DNA from: Stutzerimonas stutzeri
GTDB taxonomy: Bacteria > Pseudomonadota > Gammaproteobacteria > Pseudomonadales > Pseudomonadaceae
DNA: 64,000 nt
Assembly: GCF_002909485.1 (NCBI RefSeq)
Contig: NZ_PPXG01000003.1
Span: 1-64,000 of the forward strand
Direction of reading: 5' to 3'
In this document: positions 7,705 to 16,990 of the stretch, piece by piece
Layout of the letters: every line of letters starts with the position of its first letter
Numbering within the stretch: the first letter of the stretch is position 1
The notes under the pieces: model-generated
What the model was told of the DNA's origin: nothing
Seen by the model: only the letters and a program-made list of their open reading frames with translations
Databases searched by the model: none
Made by a program: the position numbers and the translations under genes

Positions 7705-9660
7705 CTACGGCAACTCCAACCCACCCCCAGCCTTGTGCAACCCGCGCAGATGCTCGCCGATTTGCGCCAGGTTCCCTTCGATCGCTTCCAGCTCCTTCCT
7801 CCGCTCATCGCCCAGCAGCACCCGGACTTCCTGATCCAGCTCTTCACTCAGCTGATTCAGGCGCAGTTGGCGTTGTTCGCTTTCGCGTTCCAGGCGGGTC
7901 CATTCGCTGAGCTGTGGCAGGCCGTAGCCGTCGCCATCGAGCAGTTCGGCGGGGCGGCTGAGGTAGCCGCTGTTGGCGAGGATTTCCTGCAGGGCGCCGT
8001 CGGCTTTGTTCAACGTGGCATCCCGACCGCGGCCGCCGAGGTAGCGGTTCTTCAGTTCGTCCTGGGCGAGGAGTAGCTGGCGGCGCAGCGCGGCCTGTTC
8101 GACTAGCAGCAGGGCGGCGGAGGCGCGTAGATCGGCGCGGTCGATCCATTGCTGACGGTCGGCGGCACTGAGTTCCAGCCACTGTTCGACGCTGTCCTGC
8201 GGTAGACCGAGGCGCTCCTTGAGGATGGTGAACATGGCCTGGTAGCGGTCGCGATAGGAATCGAAACGATAGCCCAGGCGCAGCGCTTCACGTGTGTCGT
8301 CGAGGACACTGGCGTCGGCCAGGCCTCGGTGGATCAGCACCTCCAGCAGCCCGTTGGGCATGATGCTGTCCAGCGCGACCAGCTCTTGGCGTGCCGTGCC
8401 GGTGCGCAGCAGCTTGAGGGTTTCCACCGCGCAGTTGTTGGACAGGAAATAGTAGTCGCCGTCGTAGCTCCAATGCAGCTCGGCGCTGCGCTCGACCAGT
8501 GCGCGAATCTCCTCGCGCTGCAGTTTCAGCGGCACCGAAGCCAGCCCGCGCAGTTCCACCTTGGTGTATTCGTCGATCACCTGGCCCAACGGCAGAATGA
8601 ACAGGCGAGAGGGATAGACGCCGGTAAGGCCGTCCCAGCTGGACAGTTGCACATCGTCGACGAAGGCACGGAAGGACAGCACCAGATGATGATCCAGATC
8701 CAGTCGGCAATCGGGACCTGGCTCGCGACTAGGTGCGCAGATCACCAGGCGCAGCATGCTGTGGCCCCAGCGACTGACCCAGGCATCGTTGGCTTCGGCG
8801 AACAGGTAGTCGACCTCATAGACCCGCTCGGGATCGAGGCTCAGCAGCGGCGTGCGGCCGAACTCGCGACCGGCGTTCAGAAACGGATAGTCGTCGGCGC
8901 AATCGGCAGCGTTTTCTGGTGCCCAACTGAAGTGGTCGCGCAGGTAGCGTTGCAGGGAGGGGCGGCGACAGGCGTAGCTGGGGTCGAGCAGGAAATACTC
9001 AAGGTTAACGGCTACGAATTCCAGCGGGCTGGTTAGCTCGTACGGGTCGGGACTGCGTACCAGTTGAGCGTTGTCGTGTTCACGCAGGCCGCGCTTGCCG
9101 ACCCTTTGCGGCCAGCCGGCCAGATCGAGCAGGCGGGGGTCATCACTGAGGGTGAAGCGCCGGCCGGTCTGCCCGCGGCAGTGGTCGGGCAGGCCGATCA
9201 GCCCTAGGTTGCCGGCACGCTGGCGGCATTGGCCCTGTAGCAGGTGCTGCTCGGGCGACCATAGGCGAGCGCGGTCGTATAGATGCGCTACTTCGTGAAC
9301 GACCGTGGCGAGTAGCTCGCGGCGTACCGTGCCGTGGGGACGATTGGTCTTCTCGCTGGCAGCGCTGCCGTCGGTAAGTGCCGGTAGCAGGCGCCGATTG
9401 AGCTGAAGGCGATTGCCGCCGGCGCGGCCATAGGCCTGCTCCGGCAGATCATCGCGCCACTGCACTCGAACTTCGCGGTCGAGGCTCTGCACCAGGCGCG
9501 GGGGCAGTGCGGCCATGGCTTCGTCCAGCAGCGCCTGGCTGGCTGCGCGTTGCTCGGCGTCCAGCGTGCGTGAGTCGAGGGCCAGTCGCAGCTCGCCATG
9601 AGCTGCGATGCTGGCCAGGCTCAGGCAGCTCGCCAGCAGCCAGGCGCCGAGGCGGGTCAC
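7705..9660 (-). CDS. DUF4105 (Lnb N-terminal periplasmic type) envelope protein with HExxH motif
   Basis: A 651-residue protein with a signal peptide (LGAWLLASCLSLASIAAHG). About residues 110-130 contain VVHEVAHLYDRARLW, an HExxH zinc-metalloprotease-like motif. The middle (about 280-430) is a DUF4105 domain: EANDAWVSRWGHSMLRLVIC and later YYFLSNNCAVETLKLL, with the conserved His and the SNNC cysteine typical of NlpC/P60-like folds. The last 200 residues are helical and charged. The domain is named after the N-terminal part of Lnb proteins, but no reaction is established for the Pseudomonas family. GTG start overlaps the stop of the upstream DUF2388 gene (GTGA), so the two are translationally coupled. 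Confidence 0.8.
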   Translation of the reverse strand: MTRLGAWLLASCLSLASIAAHGELRLALDSRTLDAEQRAASQALLDEAMAALPPRLVQSLDREVRVQWRDDLPEQAYGRAGGNRLQLNRRLLPALTDGSAASEKTNRPHGTVRRELLATVVHEVAHLYDRARLWSPEQHLLQGQCRQRAGNLGLIGLPDHCRGQTGRRFTLSDDPRLLDLAGWPQRVGKRGLREHDNAQLVRSPDPYELTSPLEFVAVNLEYFLLDPSYACRRPSLQRYLRDHFSWAPENAADCADDYPFLNAGREFGRTPLLSLDPERVYEVDYLFAEANDAWVSRWGHSMLRLVICAPSREPGPDCRLDLDHHLVLSFRAFVDDVQLSSWDGLTGVYPSRLFILPLGQVIDEYTKVELRGLASVPLKLQREEIRALVERSAELHWSYDGDYYFLSNNCAVETLKLLRTGTARQELVALDSIMPNGLLEVLIHRGLADASVLDDTREALRLGYRFDSYRDRYQAMFTILKERLGLPQDSVEQWLELSAADRQQWIDRADLRASAALLLVEQAALRRQLLLAQDELKNRYLGGRGRDATLNKADGALQEILANSGYLSRPAELLDGDGYGLPQLSEWTRLERESEQRQLRLNQLSEELDQEVRVLLGDERRKELEAIEGNLAQIGEHLRGLHKAGGGLELP

Positions 9661-9977
9661 AGCGCGAGGATGGCTTCGGCCAGTTGCAGGTCGCTGGCGC
9701 CACGCGCTGCGGGGAATTCGCTGCGCAGCGTGCCAATCGCTGCCTCCAGATGGGCACCGCGGATTTCGCCAGCACTGGCGACGAAGCTGGCGGCGTCTTC
9801 ACGGGCTTCGACGACGACTTTCATGTCGCTGATGCGGCTCGTCACGTCGGAGGTGAAGTTGATGCTGCGGTCCAGGGCACGTACGACGATGTTGCTGGTG
9901 GCGACCAAGGTTTGCGCCTGGGCAGTGCCCGCGATGACGGCCAACGCCAGCGGGACGGCGAGCAATAGCTTGTACAT
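9657..9977 (-). CDS. DUF2388 exported small protein A
   Basis: A 106-residue protein with a signal peptide ending in TAQAQ. The mature part carries the DUF2388 signature: EAREDAASFVASAGE, then GAHLEAA and a C-terminal ASDLQLAEAILAL. Two paralogues lie directly upstream (10021-10317 and 10438-10755). ATG at 9977 follows a GAGAG ribosome-binding sequence; longer in-frame starts would overlap the neighbour and lack a signal peptide. No biochemical role is known to me. The coupling to the DUF4105 gene suggests a shared periplasmic job. Confidence 0.8.
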   Translation of the reverse strand: MYKLLLAVPLALAVIAGTAQAQTLVATSNIVVRALDRSINFTSDVTSRISDMKVVVEAREDAASFVASAGEIRGAHLEAAIGTLRSEFPAARGASDLQLAEAILAL

Positions 9978-10020
9978 GGATGAATCTCTCACGGGTCGGG
10001 GCACTGGCAAGCCGGTGCGG

Positions 10021-10317
10021 TTATTGGACGAGGATCGCTTCGGCCAGCTCCAGATCGCTGGCGGCGAGCTCCGGATGCTCCTGGCGCAGGCGCGACATGG
10101 CGGCCTGCAGGCGTGCCGCGGCATGCTGGCCTTCGCTGGCGACGAAGCCGGCCGCATCATCGCGGGCATCGGCGATCAGCTTGTTGTCGAAAGGCGCGCT
10201 GGTCAGCTGGCTACTGACGTAGCTGGTCTTCACGACGCCCGCGGTAGTGACATCGAAGGCGTGTGCCGAGCCGGTAATGAAAGCGATGCACAAAATGGCG
10301 ATGGAAAACGAACGCAT
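10021..10317 (-). CDS. DUF2388 exported small protein B
   Basis: A 98-residue protein with a clear signal peptide (ILCIAFITGSAHA). It shares the family core with its neighbours, ADARDDAAGFVASEGQ and ASDLELAEAIL, but is the most divergent of the three and lacks one segment before the core. It sits 43 bp upstream of protein A's start, in the same orientation, which fits a single operon C-B-A-DUF4105. Function unknown. Confidence 0.8.
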   Translation of the reverse strand: MRSFSIAILCIAFITGSAHAFDVTTAGVVKTSYVSSQLTSAPFDNKLIADARDDAAGFVASEGQHAAARLQAAMSRLRQEHPELAASDLELAEAILVQ

Positions 10318-10437
10318 GTGAACCCTGTTACCGAGTAAAACGGCGCCAAGGCTAGCGAAACGCTTTCTCCAGAGCCAGTGTCTGGTTGCATCCGCAGGTT
10401 TCGACAGCGCTTATGCACTGTCGCAGATATCTTGGAG

Positions 10438-10755
10438 TCAGAGGGCGAGGATGGCCTGTGCCAGTTGCAGATCACTGGCGCCAAGCTGTGGCTGCTCACT
10501 GCGAATGTGCCGCAGTGCAGCCTCGAGATGAGCGCCGCGCAGATCGCCTTGGCTAGCGACAAAGCGCGCAGCATCGTCGCGGGCATCGAGCACCAGCTTA
10601 TCGTCGCGCAGGGAAGAGGTGAGGTCCGAGGTGGCATCCACGGTATTGATCAGGCCGCCGACCACCATATCGGTGGTGGCGGTGAAGCTGGCAGCCGAGG
10701 CGCCACCGCTAAGCAGAAGACCGGCGGCGAAAAGGGGAAGCAGGATTCGGGACAT
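10438..10755 (-). CDS. DUF2388 exported small protein C
   Basis: A 105-residue protein with signal peptide LFAAGLLLSGGASA, then the DUF2388 region (TATTDMVVGGLINT, LDARDDAARFVASQGD, GAHLEAAL, ASDLQLAQAILAL). It is closer in sequence to protein A than to B, so the triplet probably arose by two duplications. It is the first gene of the presumed operon; 120 bp separate its stop from gene B. Function unknown. Confidence 0.8.
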   Translation of the reverse strand: MSRILLPLFAAGLLLSGGASAASFTATTDMVVGGLINTVDATSDLTSSLRDDKLVLDARDDAARFVASQGDLRGAHLEAALRHIRSEQPQLGASDLQLAQAILAL

Positions 10756-10871
10756 GGCAGATCTCCAGTAGTGAGGCTCTAGACCGCGCCATGGGTGTGG
10801 CGTTCCCGCTGCTACGGCCTGGCAGCACGCAGCATAGTCCGAATCTGTATGCGAGGTAGATCGAGGTTGGC

Positions 10872-11072
10872 TCAGCGCCAGAACGGTTTCTCCAACTCCG
10901 CCGCGCGCATGCTGTGGCTGATGCCGACGTCAGCCAGCTGGCGATCGTCGAGCTGCGCCAGCTGCTGACGGGTACGGCTGTTGCGGTGCCAGCGGCGCAG
11001 CGCTTGCAGCATCTGCTGCCAGTGGTGCCTGACGCGGGTGACGACATAGGGACGGGGCAGCGTGCGGTCCAT
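10872..11072 (-). CDS. DUF1127 small protein
   Basis: A 66-residue basic protein whose C-terminal half, RQQLAQLDDRQLADVGIS, is the DUF1127 (YjiS-like) motif. Such short proteins are common in proteobacteria; some have been linked to RNA or regulator turnover, but nothing here specifies a role. It is separated from DUF2388 gene C by 116 bp with the same orientation and from the AraC gene by 163 bp. Confidence 0.75.
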   Translation of the reverse strand: MDRTLPRPYVVTRVRHHWQQMLQALRRWHRNSRTRQQLAQLDDRQLADVGISHSMRAAELEKPFWR

Positions 11073-11235
11073 GGCGCGTTCCTTCCCGGCGTGGCCGGGT
11101 GCGGGTTATGGGTACACAGGATCGCGTGCGCCGCCAGAGCGAAACAGCCACAGGGATTCTCGATTGTGCCGGTGCAGTTTTCCTGTGAGTGCGACTGTAT
11201 CGGTCGCATGCACTCCAACTGTTTCGGCGCTGGGT

Positions 11236-12036
11236 CTACTGGCGCGGTAGGCGCGAAAGAGCGCCCGGTGTGGTGCCGAACTGTTGGCCGAAAGCGGCGA
11301 TGAATGCCGAGGTGGATTCGTAACCGCACGCCAGCGCAACGTCGGTAACCGGCTGACCTTGCTCCAGCAGGGGAAGGGCGCTGAGCAGGCGTAAACGCTG
11401 ACGCCAGGCGCGGAAGCTGAGGCCGGTGTCGCGTTGAAATTGGCGGGTCGGGGTCTTCTCGGAAACCTGTAGGCGTTCGCTCCATTGCACTAGGTTGAGT
11501 GAAAGATCGGGTTGCTCATAGAGCGCCTCGCAGACCTGGCGAAGACGGGCGTCGCTGGGCCAGGGCAGGGAATAGCCGATCGCTGGCGCTGCGCGCAGCT
11601 GATCGAGCAGCACCGCGGCCAGTCGGCCGTCGGCACCCTGCTCGTCGTACTCCACCGGTAGCGCACCAAAGGCGCGGATCAGCTCGCGCAGCAATGGGCT
11701 GACGGCCAGCACCTGGCAACGGGAGGGCGCCCACGCCACGGCGCGATAGTCGATGTACAGGCTGCGCATCTCGGTGTGCGGTGAGCTGATTACCTCATGG
11801 AGCAAACCCGGGGGGATCAGAATGGCGCGTTGCGGCGGAGCTAGGAAGCGCCCGCGGTCGGTGTGCACCCGCAGCACACCGCTGATGGCGTAGGACAGCT
11901 GCGCCCAGGGGTGGCTGTGCCTTGGGGTGGTGGTCCGCTCAGGCAGGGATTCGCTGCGGGCGAACACTGGGCGTGGCAGCGCTTGCATTGTGGGAATGCT
12001 GCGTCGCGCAAGACCGTTTTGTCCTTTTCGCGACAT
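11236..12036 (-). CDS. AraC-family transcriptional regulator
   Basis: About 266 residues: an N-terminal cupin-like sensor part (HSHPWAQLSYAISGVLRV, PPGLLHEV) and a C-terminal pair of helix-turn-helices (LVQWSERLQVSEKTPTRQF and VTDVALACGYESTSAFIAAF). The start is uncertain: ATG at 12036, ATG at 11988 or a longer form from 12111 are all possible and none has a convincing ribosome-binding site; I used 12036. It is divergent from the SBF-type transporter gene, about 90 bp away, so that transporter is the likely target. Confidence 0.8.
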   Translation of the reverse strand: MSRKGQNGLARRSIPTMQALPRPVFARSESLPERTTTPRHSHPWAQLSYAISGVLRVHTDRGRFLAPPQRAILIPPGLLHEVISSPHTEMRSLYIDYRAVAWAPSRCQVLAVSPLLRELIRAFGALPVEYDEQGADGRLAAVLLDQLRAAPAIGYSLPWPSDARLRQVCEALYEQPDLSLNLVQWSERLQVSEKTPTRQFQRDTGLSFRAWRQRLRLLSALPLLEQGQPVTDVALACGYESTSAFIAAFGQQFGTTPGALSRLPRQ

Positions 12037-12123
12037 TTGTTTGGCCAATGGCGTTAGTCGGTTATTCGAGTCGACAGTAGACTCGCTGGCAACTTGCCGC
12101 AAGCCACGCAATCAGGAGCGCAT

Positions 12124-13113
12124 ATGGCCAGACCTCGCCTGCTACCGGACAACTTCACACTCGCGCTGCTGGGCGCTGTAGCCATCGCCACGCTGCTGCC
12201 AGCGCGTGGGCAGGGCGTGGTGGTGTTCGAGTGGATCACCAATCTGGCGATCGCCCTGCTGTTCTTCATGCACGGCGCCAAGCTCTCGGGCAGCGCGATC
12301 CTCGCAGGCATGGGGCATTGGCGTCTGCATCTCCTGGTTTTCGGCTGCACCTTCGTGCTGTTTCCGCTGCTCGGGTTGGCGCTGCGCCCGCTGCTGACGC
12401 CGATGATCGGACCAGAGCTGTATCTGGGCATGCTCTACCTCTGCGCATTGCCGGCGACGGTGCAGTCGGCCATCGCCTTCACGTCCCTGGCGCGCGGCAA
12501 TATTCCCGCTGCGGTGTGCAGTGCGGCGGCTTCAAGCCTGATCGGCATCTTCCTCACGCCGTTGCTGGTGCTGTTGCTGATGGGCGCGCAGGGCGAGGGT
12601 GGCTCGACGCTCGATGCCATCGGCAAGATCGTCGTGCAGCTGCTGCTGCCGTTCATTGCCGGGCAGATTGCGCGGCGCTGGATCGGCGACTGGGTTGCGC
12701 GCAACAAGGGTTGGCTGAAGAACGTCGACCAGAGTTCGATCCTGCTGGTGGTCTACACGGCGTTCAGCCATGCGGTGGTCGAGGGCATCTGGCACGAAGT
12801 GCCACTGCCCCAGCTGCTCGGGCTGGTGCTGGCCTGCTGCCTGCTGCTGGCGTTGGTGCTGTTCATTATCTGGCTGATCGCACGCTGGCTGGGCTTCGAT
12901 CTGGAAGACCGTATTACCATCCTTTTCGCCGGATCGAAGAAGAGTCTGGCGACGGGGATCCCAATGGCGCAGGTGCTATTCGCAGGCGGTGCATTGGGGA
13001 CGTTGATCCTGCCGCTGATGCTGTTCCACCAGATTCAGTTGATGGTCTGCGCGGTGCTTGCGCAGCGCTATGCGTCGCGGCCGGACGCTGCCCCTTTGGT
13101 GAAAGTGAGCTGA
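12124..13113 (+). CDS. Bile acid:sodium symporter (SBF-like) family transporter
   Basis: A 329-residue inner-membrane protein with about ten hydrophobic segments, beginning LLPDNFTLALLGAVAIATLL and FEWITNLAIALLFFMHGAKL, with YLCALPATVQSAIAFTSLA and FAGSKKSLATGIPMAQVLF, which are typical of the SBF/YfeH-like branch. The family moves organic anions with sodium; the substrate cannot be read from sequence. ATG 12124 follows AGGAG with ideal spacing. Divergent AraC regulator upstream. Confidence 0.85.
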   Translation: MARPRLLPDNFTLALLGAVAIATLLPARGQGVVVFEWITNLAIALLFFMHGAKLSGSAILAGMGHWRLHLLVFGCTFVLFPLLGLALRPLLTPMIGPELYLGMLYLCALPATVQSAIAFTSLARGNIPAAVCSAAASSLIGIFLTPLLVLLLMGAQGEGGSTLDAIGKIVVQLLLPFIAGQIARRWIGDWVARNKGWLKNVDQSSILLVVYTAFSHAVVEGIWHEVPLPQLLGLVLACCLLLALVLFIIWLIARWLGFDLEDRITILFAGSKKSLATGIPMAQVLFAGGALGTLILPLMLFHQIQLMVCAVLAQRYASRPDAAPLVKVS

Positions 13114-13233
13114 GTGGATGCCAATGGGTAGAGGATTCGTGACTGCTACGCAAAGATGATTTGCCGACTGCGGCCTGGGAGGCCCGCACGGCCGCGGTTA
13201 AGCTGCGCGCCATTCTGTTGCTGAGGCATTCCC

Positions 13234-13824
13234 ATGAACAAGATTCTGCTACTCAACGGCGGCAAGGCCTTTGCCCACTCGGCCGGCCAGTACAATGCCA
13301 CGCTGCACCAAGTGGCGATTGAAACCCTCGCCGCCGCGGGCTTTGAGATCAAGACTACCGAGATCGACGCTGGCTACGATGCGCAGGAAGAAGTCGAGAA
13401 AATTCTCTGGGCCGACGCACTGATCTACCAGATGCCCGGCTGGTGGATGGGCGCGCCCTGGACCGTGAAGAAATACCTCGACGAAGTGTTCACCGTCGGC
13501 CACGGCAGCCTCTACGCCAACGACGGTCGCACCCGCTCCGATGCATCGCAGAAGTACGGCAGCGGCGGCCTGCTGCACGGCAAACGCTACATGATCTCCG
13601 CCACCTGGAATGCCCCGCAGCAGGCCTTCGACGACCCCAGCGACTTCTTCGCCGGCAAAGGCGTGGACGCCGTCTATCTACCATTCCACAAGGCCCACGA
13701 GTTTCTCGGCATGCAGGGTCTGCCGACTTTCCTCTGCGTCGACGTGATGAAGCGGCCGCAGATCGAGGCGGATGTCGCGCGCTATCGCCGGCATCTGGGC
13801 GAGGTGTTTGGCTTCACGGCCTGA
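13234..13824 (+). CDS. mdaB: NAD(P)H-dependent quinone oxidoreductase MdaB
   Basis: A 196-residue flavodoxin-fold protein. The N-terminus MNKILLLNGGKAFAHSAGQYN, the WADALIYQMPGWWMGAPW segment (split by flavin contacts in the family) and HKAHEFLGM are characteristic of MdaB. It catalyses two-electron reduction of quinones with NADPH in the cytosol, limiting redox cycling. Length equals that of the family. It stands alone, ending at a strong bidirectional hairpin. Confidence 0.9.
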   Translation: MNKILLLNGGKAFAHSAGQYNATLHQVAIETLAAAGFEIKTTEIDAGYDAQEEVEKILWADALIYQMPGWWMGAPWTVKKYLDEVFTVGHGSLYANDGRTRSDASQKYGSGGLLHGKRYMISATWNAPQQAFDDPSDFFAGKGVDAVYLPFHKAHEFLGMQGLPTFLCVDVMKRPQIEADVARYRRHLGEVFGFTA

Positions 13825-13842
13825 GCGCTTCGGCCAGCAAAG

Positions 13843-13878
13843 AAAAACCCCTCGCGGCATCGGCCGGGAGGGGTTTTT
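13843..13878. terminator. Bidirectional rho-independent terminator, mdaB/pntB
   Basis: AAAAACCCCTC (13843-13853) pairs perfectly with GAGGGGTTTTT (13868-13878) over a 14-base loop that can itself pair. A-run on one side and T-run on the other serve both converging genes. Confidence 0.9.
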
Positions 13879-13896
13879 CGGTTCAGCGGTTGCGGC

Positions 13897-15333
13897 TCAG
13901 TCGACGGCCTTGACCATATCCTCGACGACCTTCTTGGCGTCGCCGAAGACCATCATGGTCTTGTCCATGTAGAACAGCTCGTTGTCCAGACCGGCATAAC
14001 CGCTGGCCATGGAGCGCTTGTTGACGATGACCGTCTTGGCTTTGTAGGCCTCGAGAATCGGCATGCCAGCGATCGCCGACTTCGGATCGGTCTTCGCCGC
14101 CGGGTTGACCACGTCGTTGGCGCCGAGCACCAGCACCACGTCGGCCTGGCCGAACTCGGAGTTGATGTCGTCCATCTCGAACACCTGCTCGTAAGGCACC
14201 TCGGCCTCCGCCAGCAGCACGTTCATGTGGCCCGGCATGCGCCCGGCGACCGGGTGGATCGCGTACTTCACGGTCACGCCCATGTGCGTCAGCTTCTCGG
14301 CCAGTTCCATCAGCGCGTGCTGCGCGCGGGCCACCGCCAGGCCGTAGCCGGGAACGATGATCACGGTGTCGGCGTTGGTCAGCAGGAACGCGGCGTCGTC
14401 GGCCGAACCGGACTTCACGTTGCGCTCAAGCTGCGCGCCCGCCGGGCCGCCGGCATCGGCGTCGGCACCGAAGCCGCCGAGGATCACGTTGAAGAACGAG
14501 CGGTTCATCGCCTTGCACATGATGTACGAGAGGATCGCGCCGCTCGAGCCCACAAGCGAGCCGGCGATGATCAGCATCGAGTTGTTCAGCGAGAAGCCGA
14601 TACCGGCGGCCGCCCAGCCCGAGTAGCTGTTGAGCATCGACACCACCACCGGCATGTCCGCACCGCCGATGGGGATGATGATCAGCACGCCGATGACGAA
14701 CGCCAGTGCCACCAGGATGGCAAAGGCGGTCAGGTTGCCGGTGAAGGTGTAGACCAGGCCCAGGCCGAGGATCGCCAGGCCGACGGCCAGGTTGACCATG
14801 TGCTGGCCCTTGAATACCACCGGGGCACCCTGGAACAGGCGGAACTTGTACTTGCCGGACAGCTTGCCGAAGGCGATCACCGAACCGGAGAAGGTGATGG
14901 CACCGATGGCCGCGCCGAGGAACAGTTCCAGGCGATTGCCCACCGGAATCGCGTAACCCATCTGCTCGACGATACCCAACGACTGCGGCTCGACCACCGC
15001 GGCGATGGCGATGAACACCGCGGCCAGGCCGATCATGCTGTGCATGAAGGCGACCAGCTCGGGCATCTTGGTCATCTCGACGCGCTTGGCCATGATGGTG
15101 CCGACGCTACCGCCGATCAGCAGGCCGACGAGCACGTAGCCGATGCCGGCGGTGGCCAGCTCGCTGCCGAGCTTGAAGATCAGGCCGACCGTGGTGAGCA
15201 TCGCCAGCCCCATGCCGATCATGCCGAACAGGTTGCCGCGTCGTGAGGTGGTGGGGTGGGACAGCCCCTTCAGTGCCTGGATGAAGCACACCGAGGCGAC
15301 CAGATAGAGCAGGGTGATCAGGTTCATGCTCAT
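13897..15333 (-). CDS. pntB: NAD(P) transhydrogenase subunit beta
   Basis: A 478-residue protein: N-terminal membrane domain of about nine helices (ITLLYLVASVCFIQALKGLSH onwards) and a C-terminal NADP-binding dIII domain with VIIVPGYGLAVARAQHAL and later VLVLGANDVVNPAA. With PntA it couples inward proton flow to hydride transfer from NADH to NADP in the inner membrane. Two ATGs lie at the start (15333 and 15327). It follows the small alpha subunit by 3 bp. Confidence 0.95.
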   Translation of the reverse strand: MSMNLITLLYLVASVCFIQALKGLSHPTTSRRGNLFGMIGMGLAMLTTVGLIFKLGSELATAGIGYVLVGLLIGGSVGTIMAKRVEMTKMPELVAFMHSMIGLAAVFIAIAAVVEPQSLGIVEQMGYAIPVGNRLELFLGAAIGAITFSGSVIAFGKLSGKYKFRLFQGAPVVFKGQHMVNLAVGLAILGLGLVYTFTGNLTAFAILVALAFVIGVLIIIPIGGADMPVVVSMLNSYSGWAAAGIGFSLNNSMLIIAGSLVGSSGAILSYIMCKAMNRSFFNVILGGFGADADAGGPAGAQLERNVKSGSADDAAFLLTNADTVIIVPGYGLAVARAQHALMELAEKLTHMGVTVKYAIHPVAGRMPGHMNVLLAEAEVPYEQVFEMDDINSEFGQADVVLVLGANDVVNPAAKTDPKSAIAGMPILEAYKAKTVIVNKRSMASGYAGLDNELFYMDKTMMVFGDAKKVVEDMVKAVD

Positions 15334-15336
15334 GGC

Positions 15337-15654
15337 TTACTTGCCCTCCGCCTTGGCCGCACTGCGGTCCTTCTTCTTGAACATTTCCAGCATGCGGCGG
15401 GTGACCAGGAAGCCCCCGAACACGTTGACCGCGGCCAGCGCCACGGCCAGGGTGCCCATGGCCTTGCCCAGCGGGGTGACGGTGAGCGCGGCGGCCAGCA
15501 TGGCGCCGACGATGACGATCGCCGAGATCGCGTTGGTGACCGCCATCAGCGGGGTGTGCAGGGCCGGGGTGACGTTCCAGACCACGTGGTAGCCGACGTA
15601 GATCGCCAGCACGAAGATGATCAGGTTGTAGATGCCGTCTGAAATCAGATCCAT
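15337..15654 (-). CDS. pntAB: NAD(P) transhydrogenase subunit alpha, membrane part
   Basis: A 105-residue protein with three to four hydrophobic helices ([55 protein letters not shown]) and a basic tail. It corresponds to the C-terminal membrane segment of E. coli PntA, here encoded separately as in many alpha- and gammaproteobacteria. It lies between pntAA and pntB in one operon. Confidence 0.92.
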   Translation of the reverse strand: MDLISDGIYNLIIFVLAIYVGYHVVWNVTPALHTPLMAVTNAISAIVIVGAMLAAALTVTPLGKAMGTLAVALAAVNVFGGFLVTRRMLEMFKKKDRSAAKAEGK

Positions 15655-15667
15655 GTTCGCGTCTCCC

Positions 15668-16789
15668 TTAACCGTTGGTCCGCACGACCTGGCCGTCGCG
15701 GCAAATCAGGCACGCGGCGACGATGTCGTCTTCGAGGTTGAGCTGGAACTGGCCGTCCTTGTCGATGACCAGCTTGAGGAAATCCAGCAGGTTGCGGGCG
15801 TACAGCGCCGAGGCGTCGGCCGCGACCAGCGTCGCCAGGTTGGCGTGGCCGACGATGGTCACACCGTGGCGCACCACCACCTGATCGATCTCGGTCAGCG
15901 GGCAGTTGCCGCCATGGCCCGCTGCCAGGTCGACGATCACCGAGCCGGGCTTCATCTGCTCGACAGTGGCTTCCTGCAGCAGCGTCGGCGCCTTGCGGCC
16001 CGGAATCAGCGCGGTGGTGATGACGATGTCCGACTGCAGCGCACGCTGGTGCACCGCCTGGGCCTGACGCGCCATCCACGAAGCCGGCATCGGCCGCGCA
16101 TAGCCGCCAACGCCTTCGGCGCATTCGCGTTCCTCGTCGGTCTCCAGCGGCACGTCGACGAACTTGGCGCCGAGCGATTCGATCTGCTCCTTCACCGCCG
16201 GACGCACGTCCGAAGCCTCGACCACTGCACCCAGGCGCTTGGCCGTGGCGATGGCCTGCAGCCCGGCGACACCGGCCCCGAGGATCAGCACGCGTGCGGC
16301 CTTCACCGTACCGGCAGCAGTCATCAGCATCGGCATGAAGCGCGGGTAGTGATGGGCGCCGACCAGCACCGCCTTGTAACCGGCGATGTTGGCCTGCGAC
16401 GACAGCACGTCCAGGCTCTGCGCCCGGGACGTACGCGGCGCGGCTTCCATGGCGAACGCAGTGATGCCGCGGGCGGCCATGCGCGCGATGCATTCGTTAT
16501 CGAAGGGGTTGAGCATGCCCAGCAGCACGCTGCCGGACTGCATCTGCGCCAGTTCCGCATCGTCCGGCGCATTGACCTTCAGCACCAGCTCGGCGGCGAA
16601 GGCCGCGGCGGCATCGCCGATGGTTGCGCCGACCGCTTCATAGGCGCTGTCCGGCACGCTGGAAAGCAACCCGGCGCCGCTTTGCAGCGTCACCCGGTGC
16701 CCTTGGCCGATCAGTTTCTTGACGGTTTCCGGGGTTGCGGCGACGCGCGTCTCCCCAGAGTGGGTTTCGAGAGGAACACCGATGTGCAT
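15668..16789 (-). CDS. pntAA: NAD(P) transhydrogenase subunit alpha, soluble NAD-binding part
   Basis: A 373-residue alanine dehydrogenase/PNT-type domain: start [21 protein letters not shown] and a Rossmann motif [21 protein letters not shown]. It binds NAD(H) in the cytosol and passes hydride to PntB. It is the first gene of the three-gene pnt operon, so the operator and promoter should lie in the 520 bp upstream, which hold two inverted repeats (see 16958-16990). Confidence 0.95.
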   Translation of the reverse strand: MHIGVPLETHSGETRVAATPETVKKLIGQGHRVTLQSGAGLLSSVPDSAYEAVGATIGDAAAAFAAELVLKVNAPDDAELAQMQSGSVLLGMLNPFDNECIARMAARGITAFAMEAAPRTSRAQSLDVLSSQANIAGYKAVLVGAHHYPRFMPMLMTAAGTVKAARVLILGAGVAGLQAIATAKRLGAVVEASDVRPAVKEQIESLGAKFVDVPLETDEERECAEGVGGYARPMPASWMARQAQAVHQRALQSDIVITTALIPGRKAPTLLQEATVEQMKPGSVIVDLAAGHGGNCPLTEIDQVVVRHGVTIVGHANLATLVAADASALYARNLLDFLKLVIDKDGQFQLNLEDDIVAACLICRDGQVVRTNG

Positions 16790-16957
16790 TGTTGTTGTTC
16801 TCCTGCGTGATCATGACCAGTGCTGCGGCAAGGCGCGCACCGACGTGTTTTTCACCCGCACGCTGCTCTGGCGAACGGGGGTGGAACAATTGAAGCAGGC
16901 CGGACGATGCGCAAGAACGGATTGCCCGGCGGGGCATTCTGCAAGCCTTGAAAAAAT

Positions 16958-16990
16958 CAAACAACTGTTTCAATCAAACGATTGTATTTG
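16958..16990. promoter_or_regulatory. Tandem imperfect palindromes upstream of pntAA
   Basis: CAAACaactGTTTC (16958-16971) and CAAACgattGTATTTG (16975-16990) are two adjacent inverted repeats in an AT-rich patch 170-200 bp before the leftward pntAA start. The first matches the shape C/GAAAC-N4-GTTTG/C reported for PsrA-type TetR repressors. Operator function and identity of the regulator are inferred. Confidence 0.4.

Noticed and set aside
14227-15246. Long plus-strand frame opposite pntB
   Set aside because: Antisense shadow of a clear pntB gene, with composition of repeated Arg-His-Asp residues typical of such shadows in GC-rich DNA.
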